Notes under the pieces: generated by a model | The model's database searches: none | What the model saw: the letters and a program-made list of their open reading frames with translations, nothing else | Told to the model about the DNA's origin: nothing | Shown here: piece after piece, positions 53,252-62,042 of the stretch | Numbering within the stretch: the stretch's first letter is position 1 | Layout of the letters: each line of letters opens with the position of its first letter | Position numbers and translations under genes: made by a program | Assembly: GCF_010729665.1 (NCBI RefSeq) | Contig: NZ_AP022610.1 | Location: 2,914,001 to 2,978,000, forward strand | Direction: 5' to 3' | DNA: 64,000 nucleotides | DNA from: Mycolicibacterium madagascariense | Lineage (GTDB): Bacteria > Actinomycetota > Actinomycetes > Mycobacteriales > Mycobacteriaceae

Positions 53252-54463
53252 TCACGCGACGGCCAGGTTCAGCCGATCGAGCCGGCGGACGAGGATACTG
53301 GGGAGCCACTGCCCCACGTCGGCGGCCTGGATCCAAGTGGTCTGCTGCAACAGGACCCGCAACACGATCTGGGCTTCCAAACGTGCCAGTGCGGCGCCGA
53401 CGCAGAAGTGGGCTCCCCTGCCGAAGGTGACGTGTCCCTTGGCGTCGCCGCGGTCGAGCCGAAACTCATTGGGCTGGTTGAACTTAGCAGGATCACGGTT
53501 GGCTGCCCCCCACATCAGCAGCAGGCGGGAACCGGCCGCCAACGTCACTCCGCCGAGTGTGGTGTCCCTGACGACGTGGCGGTAGTGGCCACGAAACGGC
53601 GACTCGTACCGCAGCGTCTCCTCGATGAACGCACCCAGCAGCTCGGGACGCGTACGGACCGCCTCCTGTATCTCGGGACGAGTCGCCAGAATCCATGCTG
53701 CGCTGCCCAGCAAGGACGCCGTGGACTCCCCCGCTGCGCTGAACAAGGTGAGCATGATCGCCAGCGCCGCGAATTGCTCCACCTCACCGCAGGCGTAGCG
53801 GGCAGCCAGGTCGCCGATGAGGCCCGGCGCGCCAGCGGCGCCGGCGCTCGCGAAGTGCTCCATCACGTAACCGGAGAGCTCCATCGCGGCTACACCCGCG
53901 GCTTCGAGCTGGGCTGGGCTGACGACGCCGTCGAGCAATGTCGTGGTGGCATAGCCCAGCCGGATCAGCCTGTCGACGTCGTCCTCGGGCAGTCCCAGTA
54001 GTCGGGCAACCACCATCATCGGGAGTCGGTTGGCGATCGCACTCATCCATTCGACGTGACCGTCGATCACGCCTCCGGACCACAGACCGATCGCCGTGGT
54101 TTCGGCGAACTCCTCGATGACTCGGATCCGTCTGGCGCTGAGGTGGGGTACCAGGAGCTTTCGGTGCACGTCGTGCAGTGGGTCGTCGGCGGTGGCCAGC
54201 GCATGGTGCGGGGCGCCCAGAGGACCCATGTCGAACGGGGTGACGGTTCCGTCGCGATACACCATCGTCGCGGTCAGGTTGGACGAAAAGTCCTCGACAC
54301 GACCGACGGCCTCGGTGACGGCGTCCCAGCCACACACCGCGAAGAACACGGAGTCACCGATGCGGTGAACCGGCGCCTGGTCGCGCATCCGGTCATAGAG
54401 GGCGTACGGGTCCTGTAGGACGTCATCGTCGAAGAAGTCGGCGGCGTCGCCCAGCAGCGTCAT
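53252..54463 (-). CDS. Cytochrome P450
   Basis: This soluble haem monooxygenase has 403 residues. The haem-ligand loop is FGRGAHFCVGAALARLE (Cys354), the I-helix oxygen-activation motif is FSAAGESTAS, and the K-helix ExxR is EETLRYESP. Electron partners (ferredoxin, reductase) are not encoded nearby. ATG 54463 gives normal family length; an in-frame ATG at 54511 would add 16 residues and cannot be excluded. It is divergent from a TetR gene and convergent with padC. Confidence 0.92.
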   Translation of the reverse strand: MTLLGDAADFFDDDVLQDPYALYDRMRDQAPVHRIGDSVFFAVCGWDAVTEAVGRVEDFSSNLTATMVYRDGTVTPFDMGPLGAPHHALATADDPLHDVHRKLLVPHLSARRIRVIEEFAETTAIGLWSGGVIDGHVEWMSAIANRLPMMVVARLLGLPEDDVDRLIRLGYATTTLLDGVVSPAQLEAAGVAAMELSGYVMEHFASAGAAGAPGLIGDLAARYACGEVEQFAALAIMLTLFSAAGESTASLLGSAAWILATRPEIQEAVRTRPELLGAFIEETLRYESPFRGHYRHVVRDTTLGGVTLAAGSRLLLMWGAANRDPAKFNQPNEFRLDRGDAKGHVTFGRGAHFCVGAALARLEAQIVLRVLLQQTTWIQAADVGQWLPSILVRRLDRLNLAVA

Positions 54464-54578
54464 GCGATCAGGGTGGACTCTCCATATGCCCTCGTCAACG
54501 GCGTATGGCAAACACGAGACCGACCGGGTGGCGGTGCGGCGGAAGGATTTCTCAGACGCGAGGAACGACCAGCGCCTT

Positions 54579-54610
54579 CGCTGAGAATTCAGCGAGCATT
54601 CTTCTCAGCG
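54579..54610. promoter_or_regulatory. Nested inverted repeats upstream of tetR/P450
   Basis: CGCTGA-GAAT-TCAGCG (54579-54594) overlaps a second pairing CGCTGAGAA (54579-54587) with TTCTCAGCG (54602-54610). The arrangement lies between divergent P450 and TetR genes and fits an autoregulatory operator with two half-site pairings. Confidence 0.6.
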
Positions 54611-54657
54611 TGATAAACATCGGTCATGGGTTCGCCCGACGAGGGAACGTGGGAGCG

Positions 54658-55218
54658 ATGGTGACGAGCGACTGGCTGGTGGGGCCGGACCGACACCGTG
54701 AGGCCGCCGAACGCATCTACGCAGCAGCCGACGAGCTGCTGATCCGTCACGGATGGGACGCGTTCAGCATCGACGTCCTAGCTGCCAGGGTTCACTGCTC
54801 ACCAGCGACCATCTACCGCCACGCAGGAGGCAAGACCGCCATCCGAGACGTCGTGCTGAGAAGACAGGCAGAGCGCATCCTCGCCTCCGTTCGCGAAGCC
54901 ATCGCCGGGCTGACCGGCCCAGAGCGCGTGGTCACCGCCACCGTGGTTGCCCTACAGCGTCTGCGCGCCGATCCGCTCGCCAAGGTCATCCGCTCGCTGG
55001 CCCCATCACCCGGTGAGGAGTGGCTTGCCGATTCACCCATCGTGACGCGTTTCGCCGACGAGATGATCGGGCTCGACACACCCAATCCCCTTGCCGCGCA
55101 ATGGTTGGTGCGAACCTTCCTAGCCCTGTGGCATTGGCCGCTCAAAGACGCCGACGCCGAGGCACGAATGGTGCGTCGATTCCTGGGGCCGCCTTATGCG
55201 GTCGACATCGCGGAGTGA
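54658..55218 (+). CDS. TetR-family transcriptional regulator
   Basis: This 186-residue regulator has an HTH in IYAAADELLIRHGWDAFSIDVLAARVHCSPATIYRHAGGKTAIRDVVLRR. The C-terminal domain is helical (WLVRTFLALWHWPLKDADAEARMV) and presumably binds the inducer. ATG 54658 follows GGGAG at suitable spacing; the open frame extends upstream to 54505 but reads through the operator. It is divergent from the P450, which it likely controls. Confidence 0.88.
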   Translation: MVTSDWLVGPDRHREAAERIYAAADELLIRHGWDAFSIDVLAARVHCSPATIYRHAGGKTAIRDVVLRRQAERILASVREAIAGLTGPERVVTATVVALQRLRADPLAKVIRSLAPSPGEEWLADSPIVTRFADEMIGLDTPNPLAAQWLVRTFLALWHWPLKDADAEARMVRRFLGPPYAVDIAE

Positions 55219-55459
55219 ACGGGCCCGTCGGCGTCCGGACCGACTTTCGTCCAGGGAACGTGGACGGCTCGAATCTCGGCTCGTGGGACGCGACGTTCAC
55301 GACACACGACCGAGCACCCACGAATTTCGGTGATCCTGCTAACACCTGCGTACTTTTGCTAGCGCCAACGGGAAGACCTTCATCAGGCCCATACCGACGG
55401 AAGTGCACCGCCACGGGCTTCAAGAGGATCTACGCGGTGCACGCAACGGAAGGATTGAC

Positions 55460-55702
55460 ATGGCGGACAGCACCAGCGGACCCATCGCGGCTCTGCGGGC
55501 CCTCGTTGACGGCAGCGTGGGTCTCGCCAAGCAGGTCATCGGCATTCTGATCGGCAACGATCGTCTCCAGGAGCAGGGCAAGGCTCAGGTAGACAAGGCC
55601 GAGGCCGAGAAGGACGTCGCAAAGAAGGAAGCCGAGGCCGAGAAGGCTCGCGCCGAAGCCAAGACCCAGGAAGCGCGTCAGAAGGCGGCGCAGGAGTCCT
55701 AA
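55460..55702 (+). CDS. Small CsbD/microaggregate-binding-protein-like protein
   Basis: This 80-residue hydrophilic protein has a short N-terminal part (SGPIAALRALVDGSVGLAKQVIGILIGNDRLQEQG) resembling CsbD-like stress proteins. A charged helical tail of Lys/Glu/Ala repeats follows (KAEAEKDVAKKEAEAEK) and ends QKAAQES. The layout matches the mycobacterial microaggregate-binding protein 1 group. ATG 55460 follows GGAAGGATTGAC. It is followed by a strong hairpin terminator. Confidence 0.78.
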   Translation: MADSTSGPIAALRALVDGSVGLAKQVIGILIGNDRLQEQGKAQVDKAEAEKDVAKKEAEAEKARAEAKTQEARQKAAQES

Positions 55703-55716
55703 GACTCTCGCGTGAA

Positions 55717-55752
55717 GCGCACGGCCGGGCCAAATGTGGCTCGGCCGTGCGC
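55717..55752 (+). terminator. Hairpin terminator after MBP1-like gene
   Basis: GCGCACGGCC pairs perfectly with GGCCGTGCGC across a 16-base loop that can form extra pairs. It starts 15 bases after the stop at 55702. Confidence 0.65.
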
Positions 55753-55812
55753 CTATTCGCGCACACGGCCGAAGGCTCGGAGCCCGCCCCAGCCGCACAG
55801 AACTTAACGCCG

Positions 55813-56745
55813 TCAGGCCACCGGTTCGGCACCGCGGGCCGACCACGTGAAACTGCGCATCTCCGGCAACCGTGGAGCCAGACGCACGGCCACCGTCCGG
55901 CCCAAGTGATCGGCGGCAGCCACGGTGGTGTCCTGATCCACCCAGGCTTCCACCTCGACACGCAACGTCCGTCCCGACCATCTGGCCCGTGCGTGCGCAT
56001 GCACCACGCCCGGGGTCTCTTCGGCTACTTGCTCGGCGGTGGCCAACACCGCCGGATCCACCCCATCGAGGAGCCGGTGCCCGATGTCGGAGGACACCTC
56101 CCAGCCCACGTGACAAATGAAGCCGGTCACCACCAATCCGGCTACCGCGTCAGCCCATGACCACCCCAGCGCCACACCGAGCAGACCGATGAGCGCGCCA
56201 CCTGACGACAGAGCATCCAACCAAGAATGCTTCGCGTCGGCGATCATCGTCGCCGACTGAATCCGCTGCCCCACCGCGAGTTTGTATCGAGCCACCAACT
56301 GATTGCCGGCGATACCGATTACCGCTGCTGCGATCCCCCACCCGACGTGTGCGGTCGACCCATGCCGCAGCAGCTTCGACACGCTCTCGAACCCGGCCAC
56401 CATGGCGCTGGCCCAAATGACCAGTGCGACACCAACCCCGGCCAAGTCCTCGGCACGTTCGAACCCATAGGAATACCGTTCCGTCGGCGCTTTGCGCGAC
56501 GCACGAAAACCGATGAACACCAACACACTGGTCGACACGTCCGACAGGTTGTGCAACGCGTCCCCCAACAACGCCACCGAACCCGACAGCAACGCGATCA
56601 CCAGCTCCACCACACCGGTGACGGCCAACCCGAGAGCGCTCACGGCAATAGCGCGATTGGCCCGCCGCCGCTCGTCGCCGTCGTCCACCACCTCGGAAAG
56701 AGGGAAACTCACCCCAGGGTCACGCACACCAGTCGTCACATGCAT
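55813..56745 (-). CDS. Cation diffusion facilitator (CDF) metal exporter
   Basis: This 310-residue protein has about six membrane helices. Metal-binding motifs occur in the second (GDALHNLSD, Asp62 and Asp69 with His65) and fifth helix (ADAKHSWLDALSS), giving the H/D pattern of Zn/Cd/Co exporters. The cytosolic C-terminal domain (TPGVVHAHARARWSGRTLRVEVEAWVD) is the usual dimerisation and metal-sensing part. ATG 56745 was chosen; the frame is open upstream but the sequence is not protein-like. Confidence 0.92.
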   Translation of the reverse strand: MHVTTGVRDPGVSFPLSEVVDDGDERRRANRAIAVSALGLAVTGVVELVIALLSGSVALLGDALHNLSDVSTSVLVFIGFRASRKAPTERYSYGFERAEDLAGVGVALVIWASAMVAGFESVSKLLRHGSTAHVGWGIAAAVIGIAGNQLVARYKLAVGQRIQSATMIADAKHSWLDALSSGGALIGLLGVALGWSWADAVAGLVVTGFICHVGWEVSSDIGHRLLDGVDPAVLATAEQVAEETPGVVHAHARARWSGRTLRVEVEAWVDQDTTVAAADHLGRTVAVRLAPRLPEMRSFTWSARGAEPVA

Positions 56746-57041
56746 ACGTGCAGCCTGCCACTCGGCCACAGATCGTGGAATAGCGAACCACGGACCTCGC
56801 GATGTCGAATCGCCATCATCGAGTCGCAGAAGAACGCCGACATGCGTCGTCCAGCCCCGCAGGCGCTCGGCGGTAATCCCCAAGCGGCCCAATACGACTG
56901 GCCGATCGCCTTCGTTGGCCGCGCGCGGAAGTCATCACCGGGTCATTCAAGAGTGGACAGTTCGCGATCAGCGCCAATTCGACGACGATCGCACCCGCCC
57001 GAGATGCAAAAGTTCGTTACAGGTCAACGACTTTCGCACTC

Positions 57042-57323
57042 CTAATGGTGGCCACCGCCGTTGCTGCCGCTACCACCGTCGCCACCACCACCGCTGCCGG
57101 CATCACCGTTGCCGCCCGCACCCTCCGTCGGCGTGGGAGTGACCGGCGGAACGGCCTGCAGCGACGTCGTCGGACCCGGGGTCAGCGAGGTCGTACTCGA
57201 CGACGCAGTCGTCGGACCCGAACTACACCCGGCAAGGCACGAAATCACCGTCACGGCAGCCGCCGCGCACATCACCAGTTCTCGCCGCAATACCACCATC
57301 GTGCTCAATCCCATCTTCGACAC
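57042..57323 (-). CDS. Small Gly-rich lipoprotein
   Basis: This putative lipoprotein of up to 93 residues has the signal RRELVMCAAAAVTVISC and the lipobox LAGC. A Ser/Thr/Pro linker and a Gly/Asn-rich tail (GGGGDGGSGSNGGGHH) follow. The start is unresolved: GTG 57323, ATG 57314 or ATG 57299 all give a usable signal. No function can be inferred. Confidence 0.6.
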   Translation of the reverse strand: MSKMGLSTMVVLRRELVMCAAAAVTVISCLAGCSSGPTTASSSTTSLTPGPTTSLQAVPPVTPTPTEGAGGNGDAGSGGGGDGGSGSNGGGHH

Positions 57324-57521
57324 CGGTCGCCGACATCACTCGGCGACCACGCTTACCTGGACGCACTTACCCCCTGCCGATCTGCGCACGCCTGGACACC
57401 GCTTCTCCAAGAGAATCCGTAGCCGATTGAGAGGTATCTCCCCGAAAGTCCCCGATGGATGCCGGCGGCACCGTCGTCGCACGGGGCGCGAGTCGGCGGC
57501 GCGCGTCCTACGATGGCGTCG

Positions 57522-57851
57522 ATGACGAAGTCCTCGTATCGCATCGATCCGGTTGGCGACCTAGTTCATGCTCGAGAATTCATGGCCAAGCCCGTGGGTC
57601 TGCACAGCCCCGGGTTGCAACGGGTGCTCAACGTCCTGCGCGGCGAGCCGCTGGCGGGCAAGTACGTCTTGATCGAGGTCACGCCGCACCAATGCTGGCA
57701 GTTGGCCCGGCTGAGCGGAATCCGCGGCCAGGCGCCCATCGTCCTCGACACCGTCTTCACCGACCTGCTCACCGCGGAGCGGGAGGTGTTCGCCCTGCGC
57801 TGGAGGGAACACGTCGGCCAGGACCTCGTGCTCGACGGCGCCTCGTGGTGA
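57522..57851 (+). CDS. N,N-dimethylformamidase small-subunit-like protein
   Basis: This 109-residue protein (YRIDPVGDLVHAREFMAKPVG, then YVLIEVTPHQCWQLARLSG and VFTDLLTAEREVFALRWREHVG) resembles the small subunit of N,N-dimethylformamidase in size and position. Its stop overlaps the GTG start of the large-subunit gene (GTGA), as expected for a stoichiometric pair. ATG 57522 was chosen; ATG 57513 is three codons upstream. DMFase hydrolyses dimethylformamide to dimethylamine and formate. Confidence 0.75.
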   Translation: MTKSSYRIDPVGDLVHAREFMAKPVGLHSPGLQRVLNVLRGEPLAGKYVLIEVTPHQCWQLARLSGIRGQAPIVLDTVFTDLLTAEREVFALRWREHVGQDLVLDGASW

Positions 57852-60007
57852 CACTCACCGGCTACAGCGATCTGTTGTACTGCCGCCCCGGTGAGACGAT
57901 TGGCTTCAAGGTCAATTGTTCGTCGTCGGAGTACCGCGCCGACATCGTCCGAATCTTCTGCGGCGACACGAACCCCGAGGGCCCTGGGTTCAGGGAGCAC
58001 GTCGTCGAGACCCCGGCCAACGGGGTCCATCCGGGTCGGACGCAGGACATCGCCGCCGGCTCCTACGTCGAAGTACCGAATGATACTGTGCTGCAGTCGT
58101 TGTCGAGTTTTACCCTGCAGGCCTACGTGTGGCCGACGACACCTGACAAGGGTGAACAGGGACTGATCACCAAGTGGTCCGGTTCGGCCGGTTTCGCCCT
58201 GGTGGTCGACGGCGCCGGTACCATCGCGTTGAAGACCGCTGACGGACAACGACATCAGACCGTCTCGGTGGGCAAGCCCATGCAGGTCAGGCGCTGGTAC
58301 CGGGTAGGTGCGAGCGTGGACGCCGCGACCGGTGTGGCGACCGTCTTTCAAGTGCCACTGGATCCGGTGCCGGGCATCGACGACGCCGGCACCGTCGAAG
58401 CTCGACTGGGGTACGTACCGACCCAGGCCGACGTTCCGCTTCGCTTCGCCGCCTTCGACGGTCCGGCAGCGGTGTTCAACGGCAAGATCGACAATCCGCG
58501 GGTCTGGCGTGATGCCGAACGTCTCGACGTCGTGGGCAACTGGGACTTCAGCGTGGACATGGCATCCCAAGTGGCCGTGGACGTTTCGCCCAACGGCCTG
58601 CACGGCACCGTCGTCAACTTTCCCGCTCGCGCGATGACCGGGTGGAACTGGACCGGCGAGCAGATGGACTACAAGCAGGACCCCGGCCAATGGGGCGCCA
58701 TCCACTTCCACGATGACGACCTCTACGACGCCGGCTGGAGCACCGACTTCGCGCTGACGGTGCCAGAGACGATGACCAGCGGTCTCTACGCAGCCCGATT
58801 GCGCAGCGACGACGCCGAGGAATACATCCCGTTCACCGTCGGACCCGCCCCCGGGAAGGAACTTCGGACTGCTCTGGTCCTTCCCACCGCGAGCTACCTG
58901 GCCTACGGGAACGACCATCTCGGCACCGACGGCGGCAATGGCGAACTGCTCAACAACATCCTGAACGTCCTCACTCCCCCCGATCTGTTCCTCAACGAGC
59001 ACTGGGAATACGGCGGCTCGCTCTACGACGAGCACTCCGATGGCAGCGGGATCTGCTACTCGTCGCGGCTGCGGCCGCTGCTGCAGATGCGGCCGAAGGT
59101 GCAGTGCCTTCTCGGTGGATTCGGATCGTCGAAGCTGTGGCAATTCAACGCCGACACGCACATCGTAGATTGGTTGCGCGCCAGGGACATTGGGGTGGAC
59201 GTCTATACCGACGAGGAGCTCCATCACGCCGGTTACTCACTGCTGGAGCCGTACTCGGTGGTGCTGACCGGGTCACATCCGGAGTACACCTCCACCGAGA
59301 TGTGGGATGCGTACCACTCCTACACCCACCGTGGCGGCAGGCTGATGTACCTCGGCGGTGACGGGTTCTATTGGCGCATCGCCTATCACCCGCAATGCCC
59401 GGGCATCATCGAGTTGCGGCGTGCGGAGACCGGCGTGCGAGCCTGGGCGGCGAACCCCGGTGAGTACTACCAGAACTTCGACGGCCGCTACGGCGGCTTG
59501 TGGTTGCGCCAGGGACGGGCACCGCAGCAGCTGGTGGGAGTGGGGTTCTCCTGCCAAGGTTTCGATGTGTCGTCCTACTACCGTCGTCAGCCGGACAGCT
59601 TCGCCCCGGAGATGGCGTTCGTCTTCGCCGGCGTCGGTGACGACGAGCTGATCGGCGACTTCGGACTGATCGGCGGCGGCGCGGCAGGCCTCGAATTGGA
59701 CCGTTCGGGCGCCGAGCTCGGCACTCCACCCAATGCCCATCTACTGGCCTCCTCCGAGCGACACACCAACGCCTACTACCTCGTGCCCGAGGAATTCTTG
59801 GAGACGGGTCCCGCGTTGGGCGCCGACGAAAACCCCAATGCCAGAGCCGACATCGTCTTCATGGAGACACCAGATGCAGGCGCGGTGTTCTCCGTCGGGT
59901 CGATCGCCTGGGCTGGAAGTCTGTCGTCCAACGACTACGACAACAACGTCTCGCGCATCACGGAGAACGTGCTGCGACGATTCCTCGATCCTGCCCCGTT
60001 CACCTAG
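57848..60007 (+). CDS. N,N-dimethylformamidase large-subunit-family protein
   Basis: This 719-residue protein has an N-terminal all-beta region (GYSDLLYCRPGETIGFKVNC). Next come a LamG/concanavalin-like domain (about 70-230; LSSFTLQAYVWP, WYRVGASVDAATG) and a C-terminal catalytic part (about 300-710) with the family segments ASYLAYGNDHLG, DVYTDEELH, YTHRGGRLMYLGGDGFYWRI and GEYYQNFDGRYGGLW. The last also has EMAFVFAGVG. Known DMFases carry a mononuclear iron bound by two Tyr and one Glu; several conserved Tyr are present, but I did not map ligands. GTG 57848 overlaps the small subunit. Confidence 0.88.
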   Translation: MTLTGYSDLLYCRPGETIGFKVNCSSSEYRADIVRIFCGDTNPEGPGFREHVVETPANGVHPGRTQDIAAGSYVEVPNDTVLQSLSSFTLQAYVWPTTPDKGEQGLITKWSGSAGFALVVDGAGTIALKTADGQRHQTVSVGKPMQVRRWYRVGASVDAATGVATVFQVPLDPVPGIDDAGTVEARLGYVPTQADVPLRFAAFDGPAAVFNGKIDNPRVWRDAERLDVVGNWDFSVDMASQVAVDVSPNGLHGTVVNFPARAMTGWNWTGEQMDYKQDPGQWGAIHFHDDDLYDAGWSTDFALTVPETMTSGLYAARLRSDDAEEYIPFTVGPAPGKELRTALVLPTASYLAYGNDHLGTDGGNGELLNNILNVLTPPDLFLNEHWEYGGSLYDEHSDGSGICYSSRLRPLLQMRPKVQCLLGGFGSSKLWQFNADTHIVDWLRARDIGVDVYTDEELHHAGYSLLEPYSVVLTGSHPEYTSTEMWDAYHSYTHRGGRLMYLGGDGFYWRIAYHPQCPGIIELRRAETGVRAWAANPGEYYQNFDGRYGGLWLRQGRAPQQLVGVGFSCQGFDVSSYYRRQPDSFAPEMAFVFAGVGDDELIGDFGLIGGGAAGLELDRSGAELGTPPNAHLLASSERHTNAYYLVPEEFLETGPALGADENPNARADIVFMETPDAGAVFSVGSIAWAGSLSSNDYDNNVSRITENVLRRFLDPAPFT

Positions 60008-60058
60008 GCAGCGGACCGCGCTCACATAAGAAGCGAGGTCGGCGCTTAGGCATGGTGG

Positions 60059-60331
60059 CTACGTCACTTCGGTGAAGATGTCATCGATCTCGGCCGACCG
60101 CGGCGAAAAGATCTCGAGCAGACCGACGGCACGGACGGCGGGCGCCAGCTCGCGCAGCTGCTGGCGAATCATCTCGTAGTCCGGGTCCGTAGGCGAAACC
60201 GATTGCAGTAGTTTCGCATTCGCGACGAAAGCAGCGACGGTACCCTTACGCACCTCTACCCCGCCGAGGATGGTTTCGTCCTGGTCGTCGCGTAGCACGT
60301 CCTGTGGGCACAGTGCCAGTGTCGGCCTCAT
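60059..60331 (-). CDS. Hypothetical protein, 90 residues
   Basis: I do not recognise this small soluble protein (MRPTLALCPQDVLRDDQDETI, then GTVAAFVANAKLLQSVSPTD and MIRQQLRELAPAVRAVGLLEIF). GGAAGGGATTCC precedes ATG 60331, a good ribosome-binding site, and codon use is typical. It is divergent from a MarR gene, with a CGTGC-AAAAA-GCACG dyad between, so the MarR protein may regulate it. Confidence 0.7.
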   Translation of the reverse strand: MRPTLALCPQDVLRDDQDETILGGVEVRKGTVAAFVANAKLLQSVSPTDPDYEMIRQQLRELAPAVRAVGLLEIFSPRSAEIDDIFTEVT

Positions 60332-60387
60332 GGAATCCCTTCCGTTGTGCGTGCATTTGACACGCATTCTCGAATCTAGCCGCCCTG

Positions 60388-60402
60388 CGTGCAAAAAGCA
60401 CG
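60388..60402. promoter_or_regulatory. Dyad CGTGC-N5-GCACG between hypothetical gene and marR
   Basis: A 5-bp perfect inverted repeat around AAAAA sits 12 bases before the MarR start at 60415. It is a plausible MarR half-site pair. Confidence 0.4.
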
Positions 60403-60414
60403 TACCCTGTCGCG

Positions 60415-60861
60415 GTGGCCGCATCGTCCCCCGGAGACCGGATCGCCACCCAACTCGGGCGGCTCCTACAACGCAGTACGCGCCAGCACCTGTATCAACG
60501 AATCGTCGACGGCGTCGAAGGCGTCGACGTCTCGCTGTACCCGGTGCTGTCCGGCATCGACCGGATGGGCCCGACCACGGCGACCCGTCTTGCCGCCGTA
60601 ATCGGAGTCGACCGCAGCGCGACGACCCGCTACGTCACCCGACTGGTGGAGGCAGGACTCGTCGAGCGTTCCGTCGACGACTCCGACGCGCGGGGCACGC
60701 GGTTGGCCCTGACCCGCGCTGGATGTGAGACGGTGGCGGACATGCGACGGTCACTCGGCGCGATCGTCGACGAGATGCTGTCGACATGGCCGACGTCGGA
60801 CGCCAAGGTCTTCGCCGCCGCGCTCGAACGCTTCGCCGACGAACTCGAAGCGCTGCGCTGA
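60415..60861 (+). CDS. MarR-family transcriptional regulator
   Basis: This 148-residue winged-helix regulator has the HTH segment MGPTTATRLAAVIGVDRSATTRYVTRLVEAGLVER, the wing DDSDARGTRLALTRAG, and a long C-terminal dimerisation helix. It starts at GTG 60415 at the head of the conserved N-terminus. Location suggests control of the DMFase region or of the divergent 90-residue gene; the ligand is unknown. Confidence 0.88.
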   Translation: MAASSPGDRIATQLGRLLQRSTRQHLYQRIVDGVEGVDVSLYPVLSGIDRMGPTTATRLAAVIGVDRSATTRYVTRLVEAGLVERSVDDSDARGTRLALTRAGCETVADMRRSLGAIVDEMLSTWPTSDAKVFAAALERFADELEALR

Positions 60862-60912
60862 CCGGCATCCGACATCGGTCGGCCAGATCGACTTCGAAGT
60901 CGCCGCAGTCTA

Positions 60913-61079
60913 GAGAAGGCCAGGTCGAGGCGGCCGGCCTCCAGCAGCAGGGTCGTCTGTTCCCTGGTCTCCCAAAGCCGCCGGCCGAAGATGCCGCGCA
61001 GCGTGATGCCCTTCTTGTTGATGTGCGCGGCGATGTTGATCTCGGCGGGACGGCTGGGATGCCCGACGGTGACACCGTC
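60913..61079 (-). pseudogene. Fragment of an L-threonine 3-dehydrogenase-like gene
   Basis: Read on the minus strand without interruption, this encodes DGVTVGHPSRPAEINIAAH, INKKGITLRGIFGRRLWETR and TLLLEAGRLDLAF, the late segment of zinc-dependent threonine/alcohol dehydrogenases. The catalytic domain before it and the tail after it are missing, and flanking sequence is out of frame. It is a decayed remnant lying between the MarR gene and the SMP-30 gene. Confidence 0.65.
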
Positions 61080-61109
61080 GTACGACCTCCTCGCCGGCCC
61101 CCCGAGCGC

Positions 61110-61946
61110 CTAGGGTCGGCCGGCGCCCGAGGCGGGCGCGGGGAATACGGCGATGTGCCCGGTCGGCTCTCGCGGTGGCGTCGGGCCGCCCCACTGTTGG
61201 GCAGTGACATACAGATGGGGTGGGTGATCACCGCGACTGAGCGCGCACGCGAAGGCGCCCCGGTCCAGCTCGACGACGTCGAGGACGTCACCGCCCTCGC
61301 GGAGGCGAACGCAGTGCCGGTTGGCGACGTCGGCGTACCAAAGGGCGCCGTCGGTGTCCAGGCAGATGCCGTCGGGGTGGTCACCGGGGGTGTCGGCCCA
61401 GGTGCGCCGGCCCGTGAGGTGTCCGTCGTCGTCGATGTCGTACGCGGTGAGCCGGTTGGCGTGAGACTCGGCCACGATGAGCGTGGCGTCGTCGTCGGTG
61501 ATCGCCATGCCGTTGGGGAACGCGAGATCCCCGGCAACTGATTGCACGCTTCCGTCCACGGAGACCAGCGCGATGGATCCCGGTGCGGGTTGACCGCCGG
61601 GGAAGTCGAAGCCGATGGTGTTCACGTAGGCGTTGCCGTGCGCATCGACCACGATGTCGTTCCACGGCTTGTCCGAGATCGACTCCAGGTCGGCGTGCAC
61701 GACCATCGAGCCGTCGGGTTCGCGACGAAGGAGGCGACGTCGCGCCGAGTCGACGACGAGGAGCCGTCCGTCGGGCAGGAAGTCGATGCACATCGGGAAC
61801 GACTCGACCTCGACCACGACTTCGGGTGCCCCGCCGGGATCGACGGCGATCACCTGATGCGCGCCCCAATCGGAGAACCAGAGCCGCCCGTCGTGCCAAC
61901 GCGGTGATTCACCAAACCAGATTTGGCGCTGCATCAAGACGGTCAC
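61110..61946 (-). CDS. SMP-30/gluconolactonase-family protein
   Basis: This 278-residue beta-propeller lactonase has IWFGESPRWHDGRLWFSDW (metal-binding Glu), KPWNDIVVDAHGNAYVN (Asn/Asp), FPNGMAITDDDATLIVAESHANR (Asn) and HPDGICLDTDGALWYAD (Asp). It should hydrolyse sugar or other lactones with a divalent metal. The start is uncertain: GTG 61946 fits family N-termini (VTVL...), with TTG 61955 and ATG 61934 as alternatives. Confidence 0.88.
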   Translation of the reverse strand: MTVLMQRQIWFGESPRWHDGRLWFSDWGAHQVIAVDPGGAPEVVVEVESFPMCIDFLPDGRLLVVDSARRRLLRREPDGSMVVHADLESISDKPWNDIVVDAHGNAYVNTIGFDFPGGQPAPGSIALVSVDGSVQSVAGDLAFPNGMAITDDDATLIVAESHANRLTAYDIDDDGHLTGRRTWADTPGDHPDGICLDTDGALWYADVANRHCVRLREGGDVLDVVELDRGAFACALSRGDHPPHLYVTAQQWGGPTPPREPTGHIAVFPAPASGAGRP

Positions 61947-62042
61947 GAGTGTCAAGAGTGCCTGGCCGACGACGAGTCGTCGATGCCCAAGTTGCGCTCG
62001 AGACGATTCACGAGGCTCGGTTCATCTGAGGTGCGCCGTGGC

